In this document: one piece after another, positions 1-5,469 of the stretch
Numbering within the stretch: the first letter of the stretch is position 1
How the letters are laid out: every line of letters begins with the position of its first letter
Source: JBBKWG01 sp037968835
GTDB lineage: Bacteria; Pseudomonadota; Alphaproteobacteria; Rhodobacterales; Rhodobacteraceae
DNA length: 5,469 nt
Assembly (NCBI GenBank): GCA_037968835.1
Contig: JBBKWG010000022.1
Location: forward strand, 1 to 5,469
Reading direction: 5' to 3'
Position numbers and translations under genes: made by a program
The notes under the pieces: model-generated
Database searches by the model: none
The model's input: the letters and a program-made list of their open reading frames with translations, nothing else
What the model was told of the DNA's origin: nothing

Positions 1-1
1 C

Positions 2-196
2 GACGAAGCCGACGAAGAAACCGGCAAAGGAAAGTCGGCGGACGCGAAAGGTGGAAAGAAAGAGACGAGTGAAGCGGACGAGCCGTCCGATGAAGCTGCC
101 GATGACGCAGACACAATCGGAGACGACAAGAAAGACGATAAAAACTCCGATAAGGATGCCAAAAACAAGATCAAGGATGCCCCGAAGTCGAAGTGA
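2..196 (+). CDS. 3' end of an unidentified gene with a highly charged, disordered C-terminal tail
   Basis: An open frame enters from the left edge and runs for 64 codons to a TGA at 194-196. The visible tail has about 22 acidic residues (15 Asp, 7 Glu) and 14 Lys, only two Ile as bulky hydrophobics and no aromatic residues. It begins as an Asp/Glu/Ala stretch and becomes Asp/Lys-rich, ending in a short basic segment. Such a tail is expected to be disordered and soluble, and it names no family. The frame is supported by the strong + strand terminator 54 bases downstream and by the lack of any better frame here. A different + frame opens with an ATG at 51, but its Arg/Ser/Met-rich translation looks like a shadow of this one. 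The gene converges with the SLC13 gene. The body of the protein lies outside the window, so no function is proposed. Confidence 0.7.
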   Translation, partial: DEADEETGKGKSADAKGGKKETSEADEPSDEAADDADTIGDDKKDDKNSDKDAKNKIKDAPKSK

Positions 197-249
197 TCTG
201 CGTCGCCTTCTGACGTCCGCTCCGAATTCGATTTGATTTTCAGCGATAG

Positions 250-281
250 CCCGCCCGAACCTCAGGTTCCGGGCGGGTTTT
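250..281 (+). terminator. Rho-independent terminator between convergent genes
   Basis: The arms at 250-261 and 265-277 pair as a 12-bp GC-rich stem with a single bulged C at 269 and a three-base TCA loop. Four T follow at 278-281. The T run is on the + strand side, so it best fits termination of the charged-tail gene ending at 196. The SLC13 stop codon on the opposite strand lies only 3 bases away (285-287). The same hairpin would therefore form at the 3' end of the - strand transcript, but there the bases after the stem are not a T run, so action in that direction would be weaker. Confidence 0.85.
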
Positions 282-284
282 GCG

Positions 285-2066
285 TTACATGGGCCAAAGG
301 ATGGGGATCATCAGCGAGGCCAGAAGCCCGACCGAGATGTTCAGCGGAACGCCGACTTTCAGGAAATCCGTGAACTTGTAGCCGCCGGGGCCGTAGATCA
401 GCATATTGGTCTGATACCCGATCGGCGTCGAAAACGATGCCGACGCCGCGATCATGACCGCCACGACGAACGCGCGCGGGTCGAGGCCAAGCGCAGTCGC
501 AAGACCGATGGCAATGGGCGTGACGACCACGGCGACGGCGTTGTTGGTCACAAGCTCGGTCAGAATCGAGGTCAGAAGGTAGATCGACCAGATGATCGCC
601 CAGGGCGGCAGGCCCACCAGATAGGGCGAGGCGGTTTCGACGATCATGCGCACGGCGCCGGTCGATTCCAGCGCGGCACCGACCGCCAGCATGGCAAAGA
701 TCAGCGCCAGAAGCCGGCCTTCGATCATGGCGAACGCCTCGTCGGCGTCGATGCAGCCGGTCAGAAGGACGACGGCGATGGCCAGCACCGACAACAGGAA
801 AATGGGTGCGACCCCGAACGCGGCCAGAACCACGATCCCCAGAAGGGCGGCGATGGCGATGGGGGCGCGTCCGCGTCGATAGGCGCGCTCGGACGGCTGG
901 CTGACATCGACAAGCTCCATGTCTGCGGCAAGACGCTGAATGTCGGCGCCGGAGCCTTCGAGCAGCAACGTATCGCCCACGCGCACCACAAGATCGTCAA
1001 GCTGCCGGCCGATATTCTGCGCGCGCCGATGCACCGCCAGGGGATAGACGCCATAGCGGCGGCGCAATCGCAACGAGCCGAGGGAGCGTCCGATCATGCG
1101 GCATCCCGGGGTGATGAGCGCCTCGACGGTCGTGGTTTCGACGGAACTCAGCTTGTCGACGCTTGTCAGCGCCTTTGATTCCTGAATCCCAAGCAGTTCG
1201 GTCATCTGCGTGCGCAGAACCACGCGGTCACCGGCCTGAAGCGTCACCGCATCAATGGCGCGTCTGAGCGAGGCGTCGCCGCGCAGCACGTCGATCAGGC
1301 GCACGCCGTCGCGCTTGAACAGATCGACATCGCGGACGTTCTGGCCGATCAGCTCGCTGTCCTCGGGCACCGCGACTTCGGTGAAGAACTTCATCTTCGA
1401 GCGGTCTGACAGCAGGTTGGCCATGCTGTCGCGTTCGGGCAGCAGTTTCGGACCGAACACGCGCAAATAGAGCATTCCCCAGGCGACAAGGATCACCGCA
1501 AGCGGCGTGACCTCGAAAATGGTGAACGGCGGCAAGCCCTGGGCGCGCGCGACGCCATCGACGAGAAGGTTGGTCGAGGTTCCCAGAAGCGTCAGCGTGC
1601 CGCCGAGGATTGCGCCGTAGCTGAGCGGGATCAGCAGTTTTGAGGGCGCGAGTTTCAACTTGGCGGCCAGTTGCACGAAAACCGGGATCATGACGACGAC
1701 GACCGGTGTGTTCGACACCACTGCCGACGACAGGACGACGAACACCATCATCGCCGCCAGCGCCGCTTTCGGGCGCAGGGCCGCGTGACCTTCGACCCGC
1801 GTCGTGAACCACGTCAGCGCGCCAGTGCGCACCAGTGCGCCCATGACGATGAACATAGCCGCGATGGTCCAGGGTGCGGGGTTCGACAGGACCTCAAGGC
1901 CCGCGTCGTAAGGCAAGAGGCCCAGCGCCAGAAGCACGGCCACGCCGCCGATCGCGACGACTTCGGTCGGCCATTTCTCCCACAGGAACATGACGAACAT
2001 GCCGGCAACCACGGCCAGCGACAAAAGCGCCTCGGTCACAGGGGCGAAGGTGAATAATCCGGTCAT
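285..2066 (-). CDS. SLC13/DASS-family permease with two central RCK_C (TrkA-C) domains
   Basis: Inner-membrane transporter of the divalent anion:Na+ symporter superfamily (sulfate, di- and tricarboxylates and related anions); the substrate cannot be told from sequence. From the ATG at 2066 it is 593 aa. Hydrophobic helices fill about residues 10-205 and 400-592. The soluble middle has two RCK_C-like regions, about 227-292 and 312-390, which in this subgroup are thought to bind a regulatory ligand. Seen motifs are SNT at 118-120, GTSTN at 162-166, TNN at 507-509, and residues 541-557 (ASASFSTPIG then YQTNMLI), which closely resemble the Na+:sulfate symporter signature. The reading frame stays open to a GTG at 2210, but that would add 48 polar residues overlapping the DMT gene. 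The ATG at 2066 sits 5 bases after the DMT stop and directly precedes the first membrane helix, so I chose it. Last gene of its cluster. Confidence 0.93.
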   Translation of the reverse strand: MTGLFTFAPVTEALLSLAVVAGMFVMFLWEKWPTEVVAIGGVAVLLALGLLPYDAGLEVLSNPAPWTIAAMFIVMGALVRTGALTWFTTRVEGHAALRPKAALAAMMVFVVLSSAVVSNTPVVVVMIPVFVQLAAKLKLAPSKLLIPLSYGAILGGTLTLLGTSTNLLVDGVARAQGLPPFTIFEVTPLAVILVAWGMLYLRVFGPKLLPERDSMANLLSDRSKMKFFTEVAVPEDSELIGQNVRDVDLFKRDGVRLIDVLRGDASLRRAIDAVTLQAGDRVVLRTQMTELLGIQESKALTSVDKLSSVETTTVEALITPGCRMIGRSLGSLRLRRRYGVYPLAVHRRAQNIGRQLDDLVVRVGDTLLLEGSGADIQRLAADMELVDVSQPSERAYRRGRAPIAIAALLGIVVLAAFGVAPIFLLSVLAIAVVLLTGCIDADEAFAMIEGRLLALIFAMLAVGAALESTGAVRMIVETASPYLVGLPPWAIIWSIYLLTSILTELVTNNAVAVVVTPIAIGLATALGLDPRAFVVAVMIAASASFSTPIGYQTNMLIYGPGGYKFTDFLKVGVPLNISVGLLASLMIPILWPM

Positions 2067-2071
2067 GTCAC

Positions 2072-2989
2072 TCAAGTCTCGCCTGTTTGAAGGGTGGCAG
2101 CAAGCGGATCGCGCGGGCGTGGCTGGACCAGAAAGACGCCAGCCAAAATCAGCAGCATCGCCGCCCAGATCCATCCGGAATAGCTTTCGTTCAGAATCAA
2201 CATAGCCCACATCACACCAAAGCCTGTGACCAGATAGCTGACTTGAACGGCAAAGACAGCGCCGGCGCGGCCGACCATCCAGACATAGGTGGCATAGACC
2301 GCCACATGGATGATCGACGAGGCGAAAAGCGCCAGGTCGTGCACGCTCCAGGGTGGGCGCGGGTCGATGAACTGGCCCGACATGAGCGCCAGCGGCAGCG
2401 CGATCACAGCGCCGATCAGCGAAGCGCCGTGCAGCACCTCGATCGCGCCCAGCCCGGCGGTTCCCCAGCGGGCAACGACGTTGCCTTCAAGCGCGTAGAA
2501 CAGCGGCGCGACCAGCGCGAGCGGCACGAAAGCGATCATGGCTCGGTCGGGCAAGCTTGTTTCGGGGGCGACGATCAAAAGGACTCCGAACAGACCAAGC
2601 CCGAGTCCGGCGATACGCTTCAGCGCGAAGCGTTCGTTGCCAAGCGCCAGCGCAATCGGGAAGGCGAACATCGGCACCAAGGACAGAAGAATCGAGATCA
2701 GACCCGAGGGAACATGGCGCGCGGCCTCGTAGGATGCGGAGTTCGGCAGAACGGTGCCGATTAGGGCAATGACCAGATAGACGGTGACAGCGGGGCGATC
2801 CCAGCGGAGCCGGCGGCGACGGACGATCTGCACGAGGCTCAGAACTACCGCGCCGATTGCGAGTTGCCAGAACACCAGCCCGAACTGCCGGTAGCTGCCG
2901 CTGACGGCGATCTTGGCCAGGGGTTGCGTCATGCCCCACCCGGCCCCCATCAGCACTAGACAGCCAAGCAGAAACAGGCGCTCGCGCAT
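2072..2989 (-). CDS. EamA/DMT-superfamily transporter
   Basis: Ten-helix drug/metabolite transporter superfamily protein of the inner membrane, 305 aa, the usual length of the family. It shows the family's internal duplication: EamA repeat one covers about residues 5-140 and repeat two about 152-288. Each repeat carries an acidic residue just before its last helix pair (NE at 118-119 and NE at 267-268), followed by a Gly-rich or small-residue helix such as GLGLGLFGVLLIV at 128-140. The stretch QPLAKIA near 22-28 and the NSASYEAA segment near 83-90 are typical of this fold. Substrate is unknown; members export amino acids, metabolites or toxic compounds. The ATG at 2989 follows the stop of the metallophosphoesterase gene by 8 bases with only a weak ribosome binding site, so coupled translation is likely. 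The SLC13 gene starts 5 bases after its stop. Confidence 0.92.
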   Translation of the reverse strand: MRERLFLLGCLVLMGAGWGMTQPLAKIAVSGSYRQFGLVFWQLAIGAVVLSLVQIVRRRRLRWDRPAVTVYLVIALIGTVLPNSASYEAARHVPSGLISILLSLVPMFAFPIALALGNERFALKRIAGLGLGLFGVLLIVAPETSLPDRAMIAFVPLALVAPLFYALEGNVVARWGTAGLGAIEVLHGASLIGAVIALPLALMSGQFIDPRPPWSVHDLALFASSIIHVAVYATYVWMVGRAGAVFAVQVSYLVTGFGVMWAMLILNESYSGWIWAAMLLILAGVFLVQPRPRDPLAATLQTGET

Positions 2990-2997
2990 CTTCGGGC

Positions 2998-3813
2998 TCA
3001 GATCGGTCCGGTGGGGGTCAGACGACCGCCCTCGCGCAGCATTTCGACGCGGGTGGCCTTGCCGGTGCGATCATCGGTTTCGACGTAGAGCCCCGACAGC
3101 GTCGCCTCGCCCATCGCGGGCTGGAACCTGCCCTTGCCCATGCCGGTAACGAAGCGGCGCATCGGTTCGTCCTTTTCCATACCGATCACCGAGTTGTAAT
3201 CGCCGCACATGCCGGCGTCGGTCTGATAGGCGGTCCCGGCGGGCAGGATCATCGCGTCGGCGGTCGGAACATGGGTGTGGCTGCCGACGACGACGCTGAC
3301 GCGGCCATCGCAGAAGTGACCCATGCCCATCTTTTCGCTGGTCGCCTCGCAATGCATGTCGAGGATGCTGGCCTGAACCATGCCGCCGAGGGGATGGGCG
3401 CGCAGGACGGCGTCGACAGCCGAAAACGGATCATCGAATGGGCGCTTCATGAAGACCTGCCCCAAGACCTGCGCGACCAGCACCTTGCGCCCGTTCGTCG
3501 CCTCGAAAACGCGGGCGCCCTTGCCGGGAGCGGCTTTCGAGTAGTTGAGGGGGCGGATGATGCGGGGTTCGCGCTCGATATGGGTGAGCATGTCCTTTTG
3601 ATCGAAGGCATGATCGCCGAGCGTCACGACGTCCGCGCCCGCGTCGAGAATTGCCTTGGCGTGGTCGGGCGACAGACCCGCGCCGGAGGTTGCGTTTTCG
3701 CCGTTCACGACGACGAAATCGAGCTTCAGCCGCTCTCGGAGGGCGGGCAGGCGGTCGCGGATCGCTGATCGGCCGGCGCGGCCCATGACATCGCCAAGAT
3801 AGAGCAGTTTCAT
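2998..3813 (-). CDS. YmdB/TIGR00282-family metallophosphoesterase
   Basis: Cytoplasmic dinuclear-metal phosphoesterase, 271 aa. The Bacillus subtilis member YmdB hydrolyses 2',3'-cyclic nucleotides and affects RNA turnover and biofilm choice; that role here is inference. The metal-site residues line up with those known in the family: Asp8 in LGDVMG, Glu39 and Asn40 in NGEN, His68 in GDHAFDQ, His154 in DMHCEATSEK, and His179/His181 in GSHTHVPTAD. Position 67 is Asp where the better-studied homologues have Asn. The C-terminal part, with DAGMCGDYNSVIGM, is also typical. The frame extends upstream to a TTG at 3849, but the ATG at 3813 places MKLLYLGD at the N-terminus exactly where the family begins, so I chose it. 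No strong ribosome binding site precedes it. It is the first gene of a tight three-gene cluster with the DMT and SLC13 genes. Confidence 0.95.
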   Translation of the reverse strand: MKLLYLGDVMGRAGRSAIRDRLPALRERLKLDFVVVNGENATSGAGLSPDHAKAILDAGADVVTLGDHAFDQKDMLTHIEREPRIIRPLNYSKAAPGKGARVFEATNGRKVLVAQVLGQVFMKRPFDDPFSAVDAVLRAHPLGGMVQASILDMHCEATSEKMGMGHFCDGRVSVVVGSHTHVPTADAMILPAGTAYQTDAGMCGDYNSVIGMEKDEPMRRFVTGMGKGRFQPAMGEATLSGLYVETDDRTGKATRVEMLREGGRLTPTGPI

Positions 3814-3897
3814 GCTGAGAGCGTTAGAGCCACGGCGCGGCGGGGGCAAGGGGCTGAATGCCGCCGGACTGTATTGCCTGCATCTGGAATTGCAGCC

Positions 3898-3926
3898 ATA
3901 GGACTGATAACCTTACACATTGTCGA
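3898..3926 (-). promoter_or_regulatory. Possible sigma-70-type promoter for the ymdB-DMT-SLC13 cluster
   Basis: On the - strand, TCGACA (3926-3921) resembles a -35 box at 5 of 6 positions. After exactly 17 bases comes TCCTAT (3903-3898), a poor -10 box (3 of 6). A start near 3891 would give a leader of roughly 75-80 bases before the ATG at 3813. This is the best candidate in this gap but is weak, and alphaproteobacterial promoters are often divergent. Confidence 0.25.
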
Positions 3927-3932
3927 GGCGAC

Positions 3933-3960
3933 TGGCGCGGTCACAACTGCGACCGCGCCA
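3933..3960 (-). terminator. Perfect 10-bp hairpin after the small membrane protein gene, lacking a T run
   Basis: TGGCGCGGTC at 3933-3942 is the exact reverse complement of GACCGCGCCA at 3951-3960, with an 8-base loop. It begins 6 bases after the stop codon of the small membrane protein gene (stop at 3969-3967). Position and stability suggest a 3'-end hairpin, acting as a terminator or as a block to 3' exonuclease. No run of T follows on either strand, so it is not a textbook intrinsic terminator. A protein-binding operator for the downstream cluster is an alternative. Confidence 0.55.
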
Positions 3961-3966
3961 TATCCC

Positions 3967-4392
3967 TCAGACGACGACGGGCCGTGGCTTGTAAGCCATT
4001 CCCAGAACCAGACCGAATATTATGTGGAGCACCAGTGTCAAGATCGGCGCCATGATGCCTAGCGACAGACCGAAGAAACCGGCACCCGCCATCGGCATAA
4101 CCAGGATCATCATCAACAGCCACGCCGCAACGCCGAACACGATGCCTTTGGAAACGGCGCTGTCGCCCGGAATGTTCGCATAGGTTGCGGCAAACAGACC
4201 GCCCCATACCACCGTGCCGATCACGAAATGCGCGATCCACGCGATAACGACCGAACCGCCGAGCATTCCGGCCAGCATGGCGATGACGTCGAGTTCAGGC
4301 ATCAGTCCCATGAGTGATTTCAGTATCATTAGAACCGACAACGCGACGGTCGCTATAAAGCCTGCCAGAAAGCCGCTTTGAAGATTATCCAT
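3967..4392 (-). CDS. Small four-helix membrane protein, DUF6789-like
   Basis: A 141-aa hydrophobic protein with four predicted membrane segments at about residues 5-27, 45-72, 83-102 and 112-136, and a short basic tail (YKPRP near 134-138). I recognise the general pattern of the DUF6789 family of small bacterial membrane proteins: an N-terminal DNLQSGFLAGFIAT, the MPELDVI segment near 31-37, AHFVIGT near 54-60, and MPMAGAGFFG near 99-108. This assignment is from memory and its function is unknown. His55 and His123 lie within membrane segments and could bind a metal or cofactor, but that is speculation. The ATG at 4392 is preceded by a strong ribosome binding site. Gaps of 142 and 153 bases on either side, with a hairpin after its stop, suggest it is transcribed on its own. 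Confidence 0.85.
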   Translation of the reverse strand: MDNLQSGFLAGFIATVALSVLMILKSLMGLMPELDVIAMLAGMLGGSVVIAWIAHFVIGTVVWGGLFAATYANIPGDSAVSKGIVFGVAAWLLMMILVMPMAGAGFFGLSLGIMAPILTLVLHIIFGLVLGMAYKPRPVVV

Positions 4393-4401
4393 GTAAAGTA
4401 T

Positions 4402-4409
4402 CCCACCTT
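4402..4409 (-). promoter_or_regulatory. Strong ribosome binding site of the small membrane protein gene
   Basis: On the - strand this reads AAGGTGGG, a good match to the anti-Shine-Dalgarno complement, with 9 bases to the ATG at 4392. It is the clearest ribosome binding site in the window and fixes the start. The other - strand genes have weak or no such sites, in keeping with their packed arrangement. Confidence 0.75.
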
Positions 4410-4413
4410 GATA

Positions 4414-4455
4414 TGCACCATTTGTGCCTGCGCCCCGTGCGGCAGGAAATGTGCA
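4414..4455. repeat. Imperfect inverted repeat in the leader of the small membrane protein gene
   Basis: Three paired blocks occur in register: TGCAC (4414-4418) with GTGCA (4451-4455), ATTT (4420-4423) with AAAT (4447-4450), and CCTGC (4427-4431) with GCAGG (4442-4446). This gives 14 base pairs, with one and three unpaired bases on one arm only and a 10-base loop. It ends 22 bases upstream of the ATG and next to the ribosome binding site. It could fold in the mRNA leader or serve as an operator. Confidence 0.5.
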
Positions 4456-4461
4456 ACAAAG

Positions 4462-4492
4462 GTTAAACTCCGCAATCGGGGAATTGGTTCAA
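4462..4492 (-). promoter_or_regulatory. Weak candidate promoter for the small membrane protein gene
   Basis: On the - strand TTGAAC (4492-4487) resembles a -35 box and TTTAAC (4467-4462) a -10 box. The 19-base spacing is longer than ideal. If real, transcription would begin close to 4455, at the edge of the inverted repeat, so the mRNA would start with that hairpin. Low confidence. Confidence 0.2.
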
Positions 4493-4503
4493 TGGCTTGC
4501 ACC

Positions 4504-4511
4504 AAAAAAAA
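4504..4511 (-). other. T8 run after the 5-FCL gene
   Basis: Eight consecutive A on the + strand make a U8 run in the - strand transcript, about 23 bases after the 5-FCL stop codon. I could not find a stable stem directly in front of it; the nearest, GCGCC with GGCGC around the stop codon, ends some 15 bases too early. It may help transcription end, but I do not call it a terminator. Confidence 0.35.
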
Positions 4512-4534
4512 TTGTGAGGAGCTGTGCGCCGGGG

Positions 4535-5095
4535 TCAGGGCGCGAAACGCGTAATCCCGCTTTCGGTCGCGATCATGTCCAGCGGCTGGTCGGTCGCCTC
4601 GTGCGGCAAATCCTCGGTGCGCTGGATGTCGTAGGCGAATCCGATGGCTGTGACGGGCGCGAGGGCGCGTAGACCTTCCAGCGTGCGGTCGTAGAATCCG
4701 CCGCCATATCCAAGCCGGTAACCGGCGTCGTTGAATGCGGCGAGTGGGACAATCAGGATATCCGGCACGATCTCGACAAGGTCGCTAGGTATCCCGGTCC
4801 CGAATCCGCCGTCTTCAAGCGCGTCGCCCGGGGTCCAGCGTCGAAAGGTCAGCGGGGTCGCCTGCCCGCTCACCACCGGCAGGCAAAGCCGATGAGTTTC
4901 GGCAAGCGCCATCATCGTCGGGCGGGGGTCGATTTCGGTGCGCATCGGCCAGTATGCGGACACGTTGCGGCCCGCAGTGCCGCGCACGGCTTGCAGCAGA
5001 AAACGGTTGGCGGCGTCGGCGCTTGCGGGGTCGGCTTTGGCACGGCGCGCGAAGGCAGCCTTGCGCGCTTCGGCCTTGCGCTCGGTCATGGTCAT
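4535..5095 (-). CDS. 5-formyltetrahydrofolate cyclo-ligase (5,10-methenyltetrahydrofolate synthetase)
   Basis: Cytoplasmic folate enzyme that uses ATP to convert 5-formyltetrahydrofolate to 5,10-methenyltetrahydrofolate, returning this storage and inhibitory form to one-carbon metabolism. The protein has 186 aa, a normal length. Family marks seen are the basic N-terminal helix (RKAEARKAAF, 6-15), MRTEIDPRP at 51-59 with the conserved Glu54, the nucleotide-binding loop GYRLGYGGGFYDR at 125-137, and the C-terminal HEATDQPLDMIATE at 165-178. The ATG at 5095 overlaps the mgtE stop as ATGA, pointing to coupled translation; a second ATG two codons later (5089) is an equally reasonable start. In bacteria such as E. 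coli the homologous gene ygfA lies next to the 6S RNA gene, but I see no 6S-like structure here. The pairing with mgtE is a matter of position, with no known functional link. Confidence 0.95.
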   Translation of the reverse strand: MTMTERKAEARKAAFARRAKADPASADAANRFLLQAVRGTAGRNVSAYWPMRTEIDPRPTMMALAETHRLCLPVVSGQATPLTFRRWTPGDALEDGGFGTGIPSDLVEIVPDILIVPLAAFNDAGYRLGYGGGFYDRTLEGLRALAPVTAIGFAYDIQRTEDLPHEATDQPLDMIATESGITRFAP

Positions 5096-5469
5096 ACCAG
5101 CACCAGCGAGGCGAGCCCGAGGAAAGCAAAGAAGCCGACGACATCGGTGACGGTGGTGACGAACGTGCCCGACGCCAGAGCCGGGTCGATGCCGAAGCGA
5201 TCGAGCGTGAGCGGCACCAGCACGCCCGACAGACCGGCGACAAGCAGGTTCACCACCATCGCGACAGCAATGACTACGCCGATCAGCGGCGAGCCGAACC
5301 AGACAACGCCGACGACGCCCATGACCACCGCGAACAGCACGCCGTTCAGCAATCCGGCCATACTTTCGCGGCGAATGACGCGCAGGGCGTTCGATCCGGT
5401 AAGGTCGCGAGTGGCCAATGCGCGGACGGCGACGGTCATCGACTGGGTGCCGGCGTTGCCGCCCATCGA
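5092..5469 (-). CDS. mgtE: Magnesium channel/transporter MgtE, C-terminal part (cut by window edge)
   Basis: The last 125 residues of an MgtE-type Mg2+ channel of the inner membrane; the 5' end lies beyond the right edge. The visible part is the C-terminal half of the transmembrane domain. It opens with the family signature GGNAGTQS (followed by MTVAVRALA), continues through a short amphipathic loop (TRDLTGSNALRVIRRES), and has three hydrophobic segments. The final one contains TTVTDVVGFFAFLGLA. In the structurally studied Thermus protein, an Asp in the equivalent last helix lines the Mg2+ pore, so the Asp of TTVTD is probably that residue. The N-domain, CBS pair and first helices that sense Mg2+ are not visible, so whether they are intact cannot be judged. 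Its TGA at 5094-5092 overlaps the 5-FCL start codon by ATGA. Confidence 0.93.
   Translation of the reverse strand, partial: SMGGNAGTQSMTVAVRALATRDLTGSNALRVIRRESMAGLLNGVLFAVVMGVVGVVWFGSPLIGVVIAVAMVVNLLVAGLSGVLVPLTLDRFGIDPALASGTFVTTVTDVVGFFAFLGLASLVLV

Noticed and set aside
51..236. 61-aa + strand frame at the left edge
   Set aside because: It is an out-of-frame reading of the charged-tail gene, with an Arg/Ser/Met-rich translation of no family character.
1252..1812. 186-aa - strand open frame
   Set aside because: A different frame of the same strand inside the SLC13 gene. It is Arg/Gly/Ala-rich with no membrane or domain pattern.
2067..2210. GTG-started 48-residue N-terminal extension of the SLC13 protein
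   Set aside because: It would overlap the DMT coding region by 139 bases and adds only polar, unrelated sequence; the ATG at 2066 fits the family and the operon spacing.
2087..2764. 225-aa + strand open frame
   Set aside because: Lies antisense to the DMT gene. Its Gln/Arg/Asp/His-rich translation is typical of a GC-rich shadow, and the opposite strand encodes a clear ten-helix transporter.
3271..3768. 165-aa + strand open frame
   Set aside because: Antisense to the metallophosphoesterase gene, whose active-site residues are all in place on the other strand.
3814..3849. TTG-started 12-residue extension of the metallophosphoesterase
   Set aside because: The family begins at MKLLYLGD, and the residue numbering of the metal site then matches known homologues exactly.
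3885..3896. Short CTGCA/TGCAG-type inverted repeat near the candidate promoter
   Set aside because: Only 5 bp pair around a mismatched centre, which is too little to separate from chance in this sequence.
4408..4421. FNR-like half site TTGAT with ACCAT after four bases
   Set aside because: The second half matches the ATCAA consensus poorly, and the site overlaps the ribosome binding site and inverted repeat, so chance is more likely.

Overview
The window looks like ordinary chromosome from a GC-rich alphaproteobacterium, most likely a Rhodobacterales-type organism. That placement is an inference from base composition, the protein sequences and the family mix, not a measured match. It holds seven genes: one partial gene on the + strand at the left edge and six on the - strand, the last of them cut by the right edge. 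No tRNA, rRNA, CRISPR array, insertion sequence or phage gene was seen.

Layout from left to right: (1) The 3' end of an unidentified + strand gene (2-196) encodes a highly charged tail, followed by a strong hairpin terminator (250-281). (2) Converging on that terminator is a tight - strand cluster, in transcription order a YmdB/TIGR00282 metallophosphoesterase, an EamA/DMT exporter and an SLC13 permease with two RCK_C (TrkA-C) domains. Its internal gaps are only 8 and 5 bases. (3) A 153-base intergenic region (3814-3966) has a perfect 10-bp hairpin and a possible promoter. (4) A small four-helix membrane protein (DUF6789-like) has its own good ribosome binding site. (5) A 142-base intergenic region (4393-4534) has an imperfect inverted repeat and a T8 run. 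(6) The C-terminal part of the Mg2+ channel MgtE overlaps by 4 bases with 5-formyltetrahydrofolate cyclo-ligase, so the two are probably translationally coupled.

All - strand genes are read right to left, so the order of expression is mgtE, 5-FCL, the small membrane protein, ymdB-like, DMT, SLC13. The intergenic gaps suggest up to three transcription units: mgtE plus 5-FCL, the small membrane gene alone, and ymdB-DMT-SLC13. The cluster mixes membrane transport (Mg2+, drug/metabolite, anion/dicarboxylate) with two housekeeping enzymes, and nothing shows a single shared pathway. I found no convincing new biological system. The points most worth a second look are the two intergenic hairpins, the Asn-to-Asp change in the metallophosphoesterase metal site, the altered second SNT-like motif of the SLC13 protein, and the identity of the gene with the charged tail.
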